Positions 47,151 through 59,198 of a stretch of 64,000 nucleotides of DNA are shown in pieces. The first letter of the stretch is position 1. The number at the start of each line of letters is the position of its first letter. This DNA comes from Sorex araneus. Its lineage: Eukaryota > Chordata > Mammalia > Eulipotyphla > Soricidae. Under the pieces are notes generated by a model. That model worked only from the letters and a program-made list of their open reading frames with translations. It did no database searches and was not told the DNA's origin. The stretch lies in contig NC_073303.1 in assembly GCF_027595985.1 (NCBI RefSeq), positions 375,674,803 to 375,738,802 of the forward strand, given 5' to 3'. Both the position numbers and the translations under genes were made by a program.

Positions 47151-48436
47151 GGAAAGGAATAAGGCAGTATAACCAAAAAGACAGATATGGGGCAACTCGG
47201 TGTGTAGAAAATAAAACCCCACAAACACCCCTACCGGAATAGCCAGTAGACACTGGACATCAGTCTCCCAAGGAGAGAAAGCAGAGACCCAGAAGGAATG
47301 CAGTGCCACCAGGAACCAGCAGTGAATATTAAAACAAGGCCACGGTGGCTTGTACTTAGCCGCGGGTCTGCAGACGCAGGGAAAGGATGACAAGGACCCT
47401 GCTAAGAGGAGAGGGTGCAAACCCAGCCGCGGTGCCGGGAGCTCGCCCGAGGGTGGGCAGGCGGGGAGGAGAACGCTCGGCAAAATTTCCCCCTTGCAGC
47501 TCCCCACCCAGCCAGCAAGGCTCCTTCAAGATATTCATCTGGAGGAAGAATAAACTCAGCCAATTTAGTGAAGATGTGGGTCTTAAAGCGGAGAACTGCT
47601 TACTGCAGGATTACTCTTATCAATAAGGGATAACAGGCTGCACGCCAGCCCCGACGCGATGCTCCGTCTCTCTGCGAAGGATGTGCCCCGGTCCGTAGCC
47701 AGCCGAAGGATCGACAAGCCGGGCGCAGAACTTTTCCACACGGGGCTGCGTGCAAAAGCTCGCGAGGGACGAGGCACCTGCAAAGCACAGTGTCCCCCCA
47801 GCCCCCTCACCTGGGGAGCCTCGCACAGCAGGATGAGCCGCCTGGGCCACGGTCCTCTCCTCCCGCCTGCCTTCCCGCCCTTCCCGCTCCTGACAGTCCC
47901 AAGGCGTGCGGGAGGCCAGTGTTTGCGGGAGCACGCTCGGGCTCCTGACCTCGGCGTCACGCCCTGTTGGTTGGGCCTCCTCTCGGGGAAGTCGGTCCTA
48001 GACGGCCCCAGGAAACAGCAGGCAGCCCCGAGCCTGTGTCTGCTTATCTCTCCCCGCAGCCATCCCCTCGGCCCTCGGCAGCCCGCGGCACTGTGTCACT
48101 CTGTGTGCGGCTGCTGGCTAGTGTCACCGTGTCATTCTGTGCAGGGGAGGGGAGAGAGGCAGGAGAGAGGGAGGGAGGGAGAGAAAGAGACAGAGTTCAT
48201 CAAACATAGCTTTGCAGAGACTTGCTCTCAGATTCTGATCCACCTGGAGGAGGGTGGCCAGGGTCCCCCCCCCCAGTGTATCACCCAGAGACACCCCCCC
48301 CCGCCACTCAAACCACCAAAGCCAAGTGCACTGCAGCCCCAAGGCCCAGCAGGGACACTTCAGGACCCAGAGGGCCGCGCCCTCGCCCTCACACTGCCAC
48401 AGGCCGCCATGCTTCCCTGACAGACTGGAAGGTTCC

Positions 48437-48452
48437 GGGGGGGGGGGGGGGG
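48437..48452 (+). repeat. Poly-G run (16 G)
   Basis: Sixteen consecutive G; can form a G-quadruplex. A 14-G run lies at 48794-48807. Confidence 0.9.
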
Positions 48453-49229
48453 AACGCGGCTCCCAGACGACCTCCCGGCACATCTCCACCGTCCCCTCGT
48501 GGCACGGGGCTCGCTGCCCTGTTCCTTGTGCTCTGAGAGCACTGTTTTCTGCAGCCGGCAGTGTGGGTTGCGTTTCGGTGGCTTGGCTGGCGTTTATGCC
48601 GGCTGTGGGCCCCACGGCCCACTGCTGGGCTGGGGTCTGGTTCAGGGAAAGCATCCTCAGGGCCTGGAGGTGGAGCAGTCACGGCCCCGGGTCCTGGTAC
48701 TGCCCCGAGCTCCCCGGGGACAACCTTTCCTGTCGTGCTTGGAAGAATCTCAGTGTGGATGACTCTGTGGTCCTAACTCTGTGTGTGTGTGTTGGGGGGG
48801 GGGGGGGAGGTCGATTCCAGATCCCAGGAAATGCTTCCGCCTAGGACAGCGGGTCCCCACTGAAACTGCGATGACCAAGGCCATGTGAGTCCCCTGGCCC
48901 ATCCGCCCACATCCAGAGCACCTGCTCAGCTCATGCCAGAGGCAGCTGTGACTGTCCCTCCCTGTTCTCTGCCAGGCTTCAGCAGAGGCTCCCAAGGTGC
49001 CATCTGGGGGAGTCTCCACGCTCCTCTTCCTAATGCACGTGGCCGGCTCTGAACACCCGGGTGGGTCAGGAAAACGCTCGCTCCGGTCCTCACTTCCCGG
49101 CATAGTGTCTGAGGCACCCTGCATCTGTCAGCGCAAACGGCCCCTCCGAAAGCACAATCTTACCACCGGCGTCAGCCTCTCTCCTCCGCTGGTCCGGAAA
49201 GAAGCAGCTCCTATTTCAATAATCGGATG

Positions 49230-49380
49230 ATGGACCTGAGAGAAGGTACCAGGACTAAGGTGCTGGCTTTGCAGGCGCTCGATCCCAGCACCGCATATGA
49301 TCATTCACGGAAGAGCCAGGAGCCACCCCTGAGCATAGGAGTAAGCCCTAAACACAGTAGGAGGGGGCCCCTGCAAACGG
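49230..49380 (+). mobile_element. Diverged SINE
   Basis: GAGAGAAGGTACCAGGAC head relic, GCTCGATCCCAGCACCGC B-box region, body GAGCATAGGAGTAAGCCC. Confidence 0.65.
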
Positions 49381-49530
49381 CAAGAAAAGAAAGAAGAGGA
49401 TGAACCATGATGCTTCTGAGAGAGACACACACACACAAAGGCAGAAGAGGCCGGAGGAAGCCAGGCCAAGGCGTCCATTCCAGAATTCCTGGAATTGAGT
49501 CATGATTTCCCCAAAGTGAGGTGGCCATGG

Positions 49531-49908
49531 TGAGCTCAACTACGGGTTACCAATCAGATGCAGGGAGGGAAGCCCCCCACCCCCATGTAACCCTTATGTG
49601 ACTCTTATACAACCCTCACGTAACTCTAACTTAAAACCAATCAGCTAAGTACGAGGAGTGGAAAGTCCCTCAGACTGCAGCCAAAAGGGTGGTCCATGGA
49701 AAGTCCCTGTTATGTAATGCTATGGTATAAAAGCCCCTCACTTTGGAGACTCAGGGCTGCTCATTCCAAGAAGGCTGCCACTGTGTCAGTGAGCTGGACA
49801 AAGGCTCTAGTTCGCGCTAGCCGAGCTAGCCAATAAAGACCCTTTGCTTATTGCGTTGCAACTTGTCTTCATGTGACTCCTCTGGGGAGATCTCAGCCTG
49901 GTTTGACA
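49531..49908 (+). mobile_element. Solo ERV LTR (gammaretrovirus-like)
   Basis: Promoter-like order: two ACCAATCAG boxes (49549-49557 and 49636-49644), TATAAAAG at 49726-49733, GCCAATAAAGACCCTTTGC (AATAAA at 49832-49837), then a short U5 ending GTTTGACA. No gag, pol or env sequence adjoins it. TG and CA ends are approximate and no clear TSD was found. It is unrelated to LTR copies A-C. Confidence 0.78.
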
Positions 49909-50689
49909 CGTTAGTGCTTGTTCACACAATGGCTCAAATGCTTAGAGGTTCTTCTGTTTGCCCGTGCACAGTGTCTGCTCTGGAGCTGCCCTGGGCATGG
50001 AAATCTCAAGAGCAGGAGCCTGTTGCCTATGGTATCAGGAGTGACCATTTGTCCCCCCGGGTCTGAGCCCGGAGCATTCCTCACAACACAGCTCATGGGT
50101 GTCAAGTCCAGCAGCAGCACAGGCCAACTTGGGTGGTGGGTGGCATCGGTCTGTCCCACTCCAAGGGCCCGGCTGGTCCTAAGTGACTGACCCTGAGCAG
50201 TTTCCAGGGCTCAAGCCTTTGCTGTTTTCATGGTGCCACGCAAAAACTCCCAGGATGGCTGGGTAGAAGAAGTCTTTCTTGGCAGCAAGAAAGCACCAGC
50301 TCCTGCCACTGAGATGTGATCCCGGGGGCTGCACGCGTGTGCGGCCTCTCTGCAGCTGCACGAGCGTGAATCCAGACCCAGCAAAACCTCTTTCGGCATG
50401 GGCAACTCCTCGCAGAAAGTCTCCAGCCTGAGAACTAAGCCACGGCCCCGTGCCCGCCCAGGAGGGGAAAGGTATTTCTCTCTCGCGCCTCTTCCTTGCT
50501 GGGGATGAAGGGCGCGGTGTCCGCCATATTATGATGAACACAGATGGGGTTTTCAAGCTTGCAATGATCCAATATCTGGAAGAAATCTCCCTGGACTTAG
50601 TTGTTAAAGTACAGAAATCCAAAATCACGCGGCTGCTACTGCGGCCGCGTGACCTCATTTGTCTTCACAACAGGTCTGACTAGTGGGGT

Positions 50690-50965
50690 ACTCCTAACAA
50701 TAATAGTGAGGTTTGTGTTGAAATATTGAATGTAACCAAAGTAAACAGAAAGTAAAGTGAAACTTATCAGTTACAAGGCGGGGGGTGGGGGGGCGGGATG
50801 GGAGGTATGCTGTGTGGGGTTTTTTTTTGGTGGTGGTGGTGGGATATGGGCACTGGTGAAGGGATGGTTGTTTCAGCATTGTATAACTGAGACTTAAGAC
50901 TGAAAGCATTGTAATCTTCCACATGGTGATTCAATAAAATAAAATTTTTATAAATAAATAAATAG
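50690..50965 (+). mobile_element. L1 3' end
   Basis: GAATGTAACCAAAGTA block, G-rich tract, TATGGGCACTGGTGAAGGGA, CACATGGTGATTCAATAAAA and a long A-rich tail. Confidence 0.82.
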
Positions 50966-51557
50966 ATAGATAAATAAAAAAGAAAGCACCAGCTGGGATG
51001 TTCGTCTGCCAGCCAGGCTGAGAGTAAGCTGAAGAAGGAGAAAGGCCGGAAGGGGGTAGCTTTAGGTCAAGTGGGGTCGGGTGACAGTCTGGGAAAACAG
51101 CAGGATTTTACTCTGCTGTCGTTTTCTACACCGTAAATCTGAGTTCACTCTGAGTCTTCGGCAGGGACAGGCAGACATTGGGTGGAGACAGACACCTGCC
51201 GGGGTCCCACATGTGCCCTGCCGTGGGCCAAAGCTGTGGAAGCATGCGGAGGCCAGCCTGCGTGGACAGCCCGCTCTGGGAAGCCTGCGTGCCAGCTCGA
51301 ATTCGGGCGCTATCTTCCTTCACACCCGCTTCCAGCCAGCTTCCAGCAAAGACCTAATCCTCCCTCCTGATCCTTCCCTGCTGAACCGCCCGCATCGATT
51401 TGCACGCCCTCCCCGAGCCCCACCTGGGAGGCCGGATTTTGGCTTTTTGCTCGCTCTGCTGGTGAAGAAATGTCCCTGAGCCTCCTGACCCAGAGCTGAT
51501 GACCGAGTGTGACCGCTCTCAGCTTCACCTGGCCGGGCAGAGCGCTCACCAAGAAGG

Positions 51558-51564
51558 AAGTAAG

Positions 51565-51603
<39 letters not shown>

Positions 51604-51605
51604 AT
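51558..51605 (+). repeat. (TAAA)n microsatellite
   Basis: About eleven units. Confidence 0.93.
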
Positions 51606-52387
51606 GGCAGAGAGGGGGGGAAAAAAAAACATTAGCTAAAGTAAAATAACCCACAAAGACGCGCGCGCACATTCAACGTTTCAGGAGCTAAAATACTCAT
51701 TCGTTAAAATATGGCCGGTGTAAATGTTTCTGGACTCATTACTCTCTGATAATGGTCTTCTGGGTCCTGGCGGGTTCCCAGGGTCACGGTCCAGAGATGA
51801 ACTCCCAGAAAATGAGACGGAAGATGAAAACACAATCGAACTCCAAGCCCATGACTGTGTATGCAGAGTGTGTCCAATGGGAAGGATGGGGCTTATTTTA
51901 AATCATTTCCCCGAGTTTCCCGTTGGCTTAGATCTTCCCTGCGGTTGCAGCCCCCTTCCCCTCTCCTCCCCTACTTTAATTTATGCACATTGATTTCTCC
52001 GGGGACCTTTCTAATTCTTCCTTCTTGTATTGTTTCCCTTCCTCGTCCTGAGCTGCAGACTGCCTCTCACTCCTGATTTCCTCTCCATGGGGCCATTCCC
52101 TCACTCCAGTGCCCTAAATAAAAAGCTGAGATGTCCTTCCAGTTCGATCTTGCCTCCCTGGCATAATTTCCTCGTAGTACCACATTGCAATCAGGTCAAA
52201 GCTTCATCAGCGTGGAGCTCGTCTCCAGCTTGGTTATCAACACTCACTCATTGTTTTTAACTTCATTTACTAAAGCCAGAAATGAACATGTCTGTTTTTT
52301 TTTTTACTAGAATGTTAAATTCCATGACTTTACACCTGAATTTCTGGCCAGCTTTTTCGTGGAGGCTATAAAATCCATATCCTGCGA

Positions 52388-52570
52388 GCTGGAGAGATAG
52401 TGCAGGGATTAAGACACTTATCTTGCAAGCGGTCAAGAGAAGTGCCTCTGATTGGATTCCTGGCATGGCATATGGTCCCCCAAACCCCACCAGGAATGAT
52501 CTCTGAGCACAGAGCCAGAAATAAACCCTGAGCACAGTTGGGTGGCACAAAAGCAAAAATAAAAATAATA
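52388..52570 (+). mobile_element. SOR-related SINE
   Basis: GAGCTGGAGAGATAGTGCAG head, degenerate B box, body CCACCAGGAATGATCTCTGA, tail AAAATAAAAATAATAA. Confidence 0.85.
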
Positions 52571-52607
52571 AAGTCCATGTCCTAAACTGATCTTAGTGTC
52601 ATTCAGA

Positions 52608-52775
52608 GTCTTGGGGGCTATACCCAGACATTTTGAGGGGCTGTTCTCAGCTCTGTGCTTAGGAATAGATGCCAGCATTGCTCAGAGAACCAGACAGTGC
52701 CAGGAATTGAACCTGGGTCTCCTGTCTGCAAAGCACATCTTCAACCTGTTGAGCTTTGTTCCTCTTGGTGTCCTT
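52608..52775 (-). mobile_element. Diverged SINE
   Basis: Minus-orientation relics: CTGTGCTTAGGAATAGATGC, CAGGAATTGAACCTGGGTCT and GCAAAGCACATCTTCAACC. Confidence 0.65.
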
Positions 52776-53218
52776 TTAGAATCAACTATTCAAAGCCATG
52801 GAACATTATTTTCCCAACAGGGGCTCCTGTCCTGGGAAGCTTCTAGAGGAGAACTGACCCAGGTGCCTTGGCCAAGACTTGTTTCATTGTCTGCAAGTGG
52901 GAAGATGACATTGAATCCTGGAGGTTGGAGAGGGGGTGGTAGAGGCAACCCCCTAAACTCACGTGGGGTGCCACCAGGATATATATTAAAAAATAATTCT
53001 ATTTTTCAAAAGTTATTTTTGCTGAAAGAAGTCAAGAGCCAGTCCATCAGAAATCAGTTGCAATGTCTCTAAGGCAGGCGGAGAGTGTGGCAGGAGCGGA
53101 AGTTCTCTGAGATACCTCCTTAAGGAGTTATACTCTGGGTATTTTACATAGTTACAAGAAAAAATATATGAATAGGATTTTCAAAAACAAGCTGAAATTG
53201 ACTGCAAAGAAAGTATGT

Positions 53219-53549
53219 CAGTGTGCGGATTGTTACAACATGCTGGTTGACCCAAAGCTTACATTCCGTAGACTGGGAACACCTGTAAAGGCGATTAGAG
53301 GCTGCCCCAAAGCCCCCATCCCTCTCGGAGAGCCCGGCAAGCTACCGAGAGTATCCCGCCCGCAGGCAGAGCCTGGAAAGCTACCCGTGGCATACTCAAT
53401 ATGCAAAAAATAGTAAAAACGACGGTTCTCATTCCCCTGATCCTGAAAGTGCCCCCAATACGCTATCGGGCTACACTAACACACAACAGGGCGTTACTGG
53501 CGCCCGCTCGAGCAAATCAGTGAACAACCGGATGACAGTGATACAGTGA
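53219..53549 (+). mobile_element. Long second-type SINE with a non-tRNA 5' end
   Basis: Starts CAGTGTGCGGATTGTTACAA, continues AAAGCTTACATTCCGTAGAC, then joins the second-type SINE body (CGGAGAGCCCGGCAAGCTAC). An extra insert (CATTCCCCTGATCCTGAAAG) follows, then GCCCGCTCGAGCAAAT and GATGACAGTGATACAGTGA. The same layout recurs at 56310. Confidence 0.85.
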
Positions 53550-54749
53550 TGCTTCAAATACATAACAGCAGGGAGGGGGGTGAATTACAGTCACTTTAGT
53601 ACTCAGCTCTATTTGCTCCTGAGCTATTTTCCAAACTCAAAGACAATTGCAAACAAAAACCCCCAAATCCACAAAATTTTGAAAACTTACTTAGACGAAA
53701 TCAGATAGCACTGACTTTCGGTGGTTCTGAAGCGCTGTTCTTGGGGTGGTGGGAATGAAGGCGCCCCAAGTTTACCCCACCGGAGTGTGGGGAGGCGGAC
53801 CAGGAACATAGGAGCGATCACGGCTTGGCTGGGCTCGGGGCCAACATTAAGCATTCGGTCTAAACTCCTGAGTTCTAAACCTTTGTCTCCTCAACCCTCC
53901 CCCCTCCCAGCCCTCACCAGGAAGGAAGGAGTCCTGGGGAGAGAGAACCGAGTCCACACAACCCTCCTCTCAGACCCAAATGCCTTTCCCAGCAAGCACA
54001 GGGCCATGCACCCCTCCCCCAGCCACGCTGACCCTCTGCCAGCACTACCTCCCATCACGAGGACACGAGGCCCCGGCCCAGGAAAGCTCCCGCTTCTCTC
54101 AGGATCCCCCAAATCCCACCTGAGTCCAAGCTAAACTGGATACAAACCCAGCACGGCCCACCCAAATCTACTCTTCTGAGCTGAGCTCAAATGTGTGAGA
54201 AACTGTCCGAGCTTCCTGCCCCCCTTCAGCCCTAGAGGAATGAGAACTTGGGGTGTGGCTCTAACACGGCCCTATTCTCTCTCCTTGAAGCCCGGGGCCC
54301 TGTCCCATTCCTCGGCTCTGGATAAAAGCCCTGGTGTCACCCGGTCACTTTCCAATGGACATCCGCACCCGTTCTCCACCCGGATGCGCTTTCCCACGAG
54401 TCTGTCGCCGACGGGGGAACTTCCTCCCCACCTGGGCCACAGCAGTGTGTGGTCGCCCAGGCAGCGACAGCTTCAAAAAGCCCGACCCCCTTGCGTGTTA
54501 AGTGGGGCTCCGGTCTTCAGTCGGGGGTGTCAGCTCCTCCCTCCCCACCCATGCAAGGGAAGCCTGTGTGGGTGTGCTAGAACACTTGCTGTGGTGGGTG
54601 ACGGGGACACAGTGCTAGAATCTTCTCTCAGAGCTCAGCGGCCCAGAGAGACAACTCAGGACCCCCTTCTGCTGTGTCTCCCACCTCGCCTGCTCACCCC
54701 TGGGCAGCTGTTCCCATTGTGTGGCTGTCAGCCTCAGGAATGCACCCTT

Positions 54750-54929
54750 TGGGGGCTGGAGCAATAGCACGGTGGGTAGGGCGTTTGCCTTGCATGTGGC
54801 CAACCCGGGTTCGATTCCCAGCATCCCATAGGGTCCTCTGAGCACGGCCAGGAGTAATTCCTGAGTGCATGAGCCAGGAGTAACCCCTGTGCAATGCCAG
54901 GTGTGACCCAAAAGGCAAAAAAAAAAAAG
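54750..54929 (+). mobile_element. SOR-type SINE
   Basis: 11-bp TSD AATGCACCCTT at 54739-54749 and 54930-54940; 12-A tail. Confidence 0.95.
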
Positions 54930-54940
54930 AATGCACCCTT

Positions 54941-55110
54941 AGGTAGGGAGATAGTGCAGCAGGGAGGGCACTTGGCTTGCATGTGGCTCACTTGGGTTCA
55001 ATCCCCATCATCCCATGTGGTCCTCCAAGTACCACCAGGAGTGATTTCTGAGTGCAGAACTGAAAGTATCAAATGTAGTACCCAAATAAATTATTTTTTT
55101 AAAGAAAGAA
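54941..55110 (+). mobile_element. Diverged SINE directly after a young one
   Basis: AGGGAGATAGTGCAGCAGGG head, body ACCACCAGGAGTGATTTCTG, tail AAATAAATTATTTTTTTAAA. Confidence 0.8.
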
Positions 55111-55811
55111 AAAAGGAATGCAGCCAAGCCTGTTCCTGACTCCTGCTTCAAACTTTATCTCTCACCTTTCCTGGGCATTTTATCTTTTACACAAGATATA
55201 TTTTTTTTAATTCAGAGAAAGTCAAAATGATAATAGCTTGGTTCAACATGCCAAGGCCCTTTCCGTTAACTTTGTACCTTCTACCTGACACTTCACTGTA
55301 CCCAAATTCAGCATGCCACCGCTGCTGGGGACAGGCTTTGTCACCATCTGCCCCTTCCTCAGCTCCCCCCTCGACTTCCTCCTCCTGTCCTGCTTCCTGC
55401 CCACCCCTGCTCATTACAAACATGAGGCTGGTCCTCCGTGTGACAGCACTGTGACTCTGCCCATGTGGCCTGTCCCTTCCTCACACTACCACTTTGTCAG
55501 GTGACACCCTCGCTCCTCACACACGCAAAGCCCCCGTGTCTGGGCCCTGGGACCCTTGGTGTGAAGCCTCGCACCCTTGGCCCCCCTACTAATGTTCCCA
55601 TGTGGCTTTGCAGCTCATCCCCAAGCCTGGTGATGGTGGGACTCACCAGGGTGTCCCCTCTGACCCTTAGCACATCACGGGGCCCCGGCAAGAATCGGGG
55701 TAACCCGGGTAGGGTATGTGGGCGTGTCCATCTGTGCTGATGCTTCCAACGACTGCGGAGGAATCAGACTTAGAAAACAGGGACCCACCATTGAAAGTCT
55801 GACCTTCTAGG

Positions 55812-55960
55812 AGACATTTATTCCTTCCCTCCTGTCATGAATGACTAGATGTGCCATTTATTCTTTCCGTCCTGTCTATGGTTACAGGTGACATTTGTTC
55901 CTTCCTTCTTGTCATCAGTGGGTGGAGTGACATCCATTCCTCCCATGTCAGGTTATCAAG
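55812..55960 (+). repeat. Degenerate ~39-bp tandem repeat, four units
   Basis: Units begin GACATTTATTCC (55812), GCCATTTATTC (55853), GACATTTGTTCC (55890) and GACATCCATTCC (55929). Each has a CCTTCC/CCTGTCAT block. Confidence 0.7.
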
Positions 55961-56309
55961 ACATCAAAGAAAAAAGGCTTGCACCATTTTTTGTGGACTG
56001 CATAGGTACAATTTTACCTTTATTTGGGGGCACTTGACATATATCAACAACAGTGTGTATTTGATGACATAAAGACCAAACTTCCGTCTCTTCAAAGTCT
56101 TACTGAATGAGGCAACTTTCTGAATCTATGACCCTGATGTCCTTGAAGAGGAAGTGGGGATAGAAGCAGAAATAGAAGAGACCATTTCTTAGAACGTTCT
56201 AGATAGGAGGACTTAGAGACTGGCCATCATTTTAGAAGAGGATTTACTGTGAACTTCTAGGAGCATACTATAGTCATTTGCTAAGTCCACAGTTTACCTC
56301 CTCATGATT

Positions 56310-56650
56310 CAGTGTGCAGATCGTTACAACATGCCAGTCGACCAAAAGCTTACATTCAGTAGACTGGGAACACCTGTAAAGGTGATTAGAGGCTGCCCCA
56401 AAAGCCTCCGTCCCTCTTGGAGAGCCCGGCAAGCTACCGAGTATCCTGCCCACACAGCAGAGCCTGGAAAGTTACCCGTTGCATACTCGATATGCCAAAA
56501 GCAGTAACAACGACGATTCTCATTCCCCTGATCCTGAAAGAGCCCCCAGTACACCATCAGGCTACACCAGCACGAGACAGGGATGAATGGAGACATTATT
56601 GGTTCCCGCTCGAGCAAATTGGTGAACAACGGGATGACAGTGATATAGTG
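56310..56650 (+). mobile_element. Long second-type SINE, second copy
   Basis: Same layout as 53219-53549 but independently mutated; ends GATGACAGTGATATAGTGAT. Confidence 0.85.
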
Positions 56651-57684
56651 ATTCCTTAGTACACACAATTCCCCATAAACACCTATATACAGGAAAATGA
56701 AAAAGCTTAGCTCACAGGCCCTCTACAGACCCCCGGTACCTGCGGTACCCAGTGAGTTTGCTGGCCAGTGACCAAGACTGGTCCCCAGCAGTACCTCAGG
56801 GGTGGTTGCTGGCCAGTGGCCCAAATATTATTATGAGTCAGATTGTCAGGTCTGGTTGTGGCGGTGGCCCCTGTGTCACCACACTGGGTTATTGGCCAAC
56901 AATCCTAGTGGAGCTGCTGACCGGAACTCATGTGCGGTGTGTGGCAGCCGCCCAGTGACCGCATGGGTCAACCCCAGAAGACGCAGTTCCAGACATGGAG
57001 GAAATGGCTCAGGGCAGGAGACTTTTGTTCCATGGGAACGGGGGAGCTACACAGATGCAAAGGGATTTAGAGATGGGGGCCAGAGGGGGCAGGTGGAGAG
57101 AGGGCGAGGAGGAAGTGGGCTGTGTGCTGTGAAACAAAATAGACAACAACCTGATCGCAATACGGTCCGGAGGTGGGAGGGGAGGACCAGGTACCGGCCT
57201 CAGCCCTCAGGAACCGGAGCCGCGTGCCCCGTCCCTGGAGGGGAGGCACCATCCACCCACACAGGAGCAAGAAGGTCTCCCAAGGAGGGGCCGGGGGGCT
57301 GCAGACTTTGGCTCCAAGGACGTCCGGGTGGGTCTGGGAAGGCGCTACCCTCACTCCAGCCCCCCTCATCCCGCCTGTGTCTGGGAAAACCCATTTGCTG
57401 TCGGGGATGACTCCTGCGTGACTTTGACAAGGTCTGCCGGCCTCCCCTGGAACCTGACTCGGGGCGATGGTGCACCTTCTCGGGGAGGAGCTCGCCTCAA
57501 AGGGGGCTGCAGGGCTGAAGGCAAAAACCCCAAATCCAGGTGCCCACAGGGCCCCTGAAAATCCCAAACGCGGAGCTGATGGTTCAAATTCTTGGAAGAG
57601 ACAACGCAGAAGAGGGGAGCAGAAGCCCAAGCCAAATGCCAGCTCTGCCAAGGCTATGGCCCGGAGGTGGCCATCGTGATACTC

Positions 57685-57846
57685 GGGATTTGGAGGAATT
57701 GAGCCCCAGTGTCTAGGAAGCTCTGCACAGAATACACATGAGCACACATGTAGATGTGTGCTCACATAGGTGATGGGCACATGCACCGGAGTTGAGGATG
57801 GTGTGAGAGACGCAGGTACCCACAGGCACAGACACTGTGAACAGGC
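57685..57846. repeat. Left arm of a large inverted repeat
   Basis: 162 bp, from GGGATTTGGAGGAATT to ACACTGTGAACAGGC. Its reverse complement matches 58280-58440 at roughly 95% by eye, and the match stops sharply at both ends. Confidence 0.93.
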
Positions 57847-57987
57847 GAGCATAATACCTGGCGATCATGATACTCGCACTACCAGAGGTGCGGGTGTTCC
57901 TCCTCTGGGAAACAGCCCCGGTGAGGAATGCCGGGTCAAGGGATCTGGGGAGTAAAGGCCCTCTCAAGAACGAAGTGAAGTTTCCTC

Positions 57988-57988
<1 letters not shown>

Positions 57989-58053
<65 letters not shown>
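57989..58053 (+). repeat. (CA)n microsatellite in the inverted-repeat spacer
   Basis: About 32 uninterrupted CA units. Confidence 0.95.
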
Positions 58054-58057
<4 letters not shown>

Positions 58058-58279
58058 CTTGAGTCCCTGACAGAGACTCCAAACTCCTTCGCCCCTTAGC
58101 GGAATGTGGTGGGCTGGAAGCAGAGAGAACCGACCAAGGGTGGGGAGCGAGGGACCCCGTGGGGCATGGGCAGGAGTGGGGCCCAGAAAAGAGGGGGGAG
58201 CAGAACCAGCAAGGGGGGTCTACACAGGGGCCCCACCCCACCCCGCCCAGAGCAGGGGTCTGCGAAGGTGACTTAAGGG

Positions 58280-58440
58280 GCCTGTTCACAGTGTCTGTGC
58301 CTGTGGGTCCCTCGTCTCTCACACCATCCTCAACTCTGGTGCATGTGCCCATCATATGTGTGAGCACACGTCTACATGTGTGCTCATGTGTATTCTGTGC
58401 AGAGCTTCCTAGACACTGGGGCGCAATTCCTCCAAATCCC
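58280..58440. repeat. Right arm of a large inverted repeat
   Basis: 161 bp, from GCCTGTTCACAGTGTC to CAATTCCTCCAAATCCC; partner of 57685-57846 with a 433-bp spacer. Confidence 0.93.
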
Positions 58441-58516
58441 AAGTCTACACTGACCAACTTCTTTCCTCTTTTGGAATTCTTGCACCTTCTGTGGGCTGGG
58501 GTTGAATCGGAAGTCA

Positions 58517-58696
58517 AATCTTTTGTGTGTGGGGCGGGGGTCACACCCAGCGATGCTCAGGGGTCACTCCTGGCTCTGCACTCAGGCATTACTCCTGGCA
58601 GTGCTCAGGGGACCGTGTGGGATGCTGGGAATCGAACCAGGGTTGGCCATGTGCAAGGCAAACGCCCTTCCCGCTGTGCTATCACTCCGGCCCCAG
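58517..58696 (-). mobile_element. SOR-type SINE
   Basis: 8-bp TSD GGAAGTCA at 58509-58516 and 58697-58704. The A-rich tail has decayed to TTTTGTGTGTGGGG. Confidence 0.93.
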
Positions 58697-59198
58697 GGAA
58701 GTCAGACCTTCAGGCTCTCCCAGTTCCAGAAGGAGCCCAGGACTCAGCCTTTGGACGGTAGCTGCAGCACCGGGCCCAGAGGCTCCACAGAGAGCCCGGC
58801 GTCCCAAACCGCAGTGTGGAGGGAGGAGAAGCTGCCACGCTCGAGACTCCCGCCCTGTCTCGGCCGAGCCCCCGGCAGGCTCTGCAGAGGGCAGCCGCCC
58901 GCCGGCCCAGTCCAGGGTTGGGACCGGGAAGCAGCGTGAGTCTCCATGACGCAGATGGCGAACACTCCCGCCTGTCTGCTCTTCTCCCGCCCCGAGTCCT
59001 CTTGTGCTTTGAGGACGCGGGGGCTCGGGTGGATTTCAGAGCTGGGGTGGGAGGGCGCCTGGTGACTTTAGCTCAGGGCCGGGATCGCCCTGGGGGAAGC
59101 CCCGGGCGAAGCTTGATTCTAGGAGCTGGAGAAAGTTATCACCAAATGAGGCACTAAAACAGAAGACAAAAATCACAATTCTAAGAATAGGAAGTCAT

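Noticed and set aside
50450-50683. 77-codon plus-strand open frame
   Set aside because: Amino-acid composition is protein-like, but I recognise no family and no splice sites fit clearly.
49909-50690. Internal ERV genes after the solo LTR
   Set aside because: No primer-binding site, gag, protease or polymerase motif follows the LTR.
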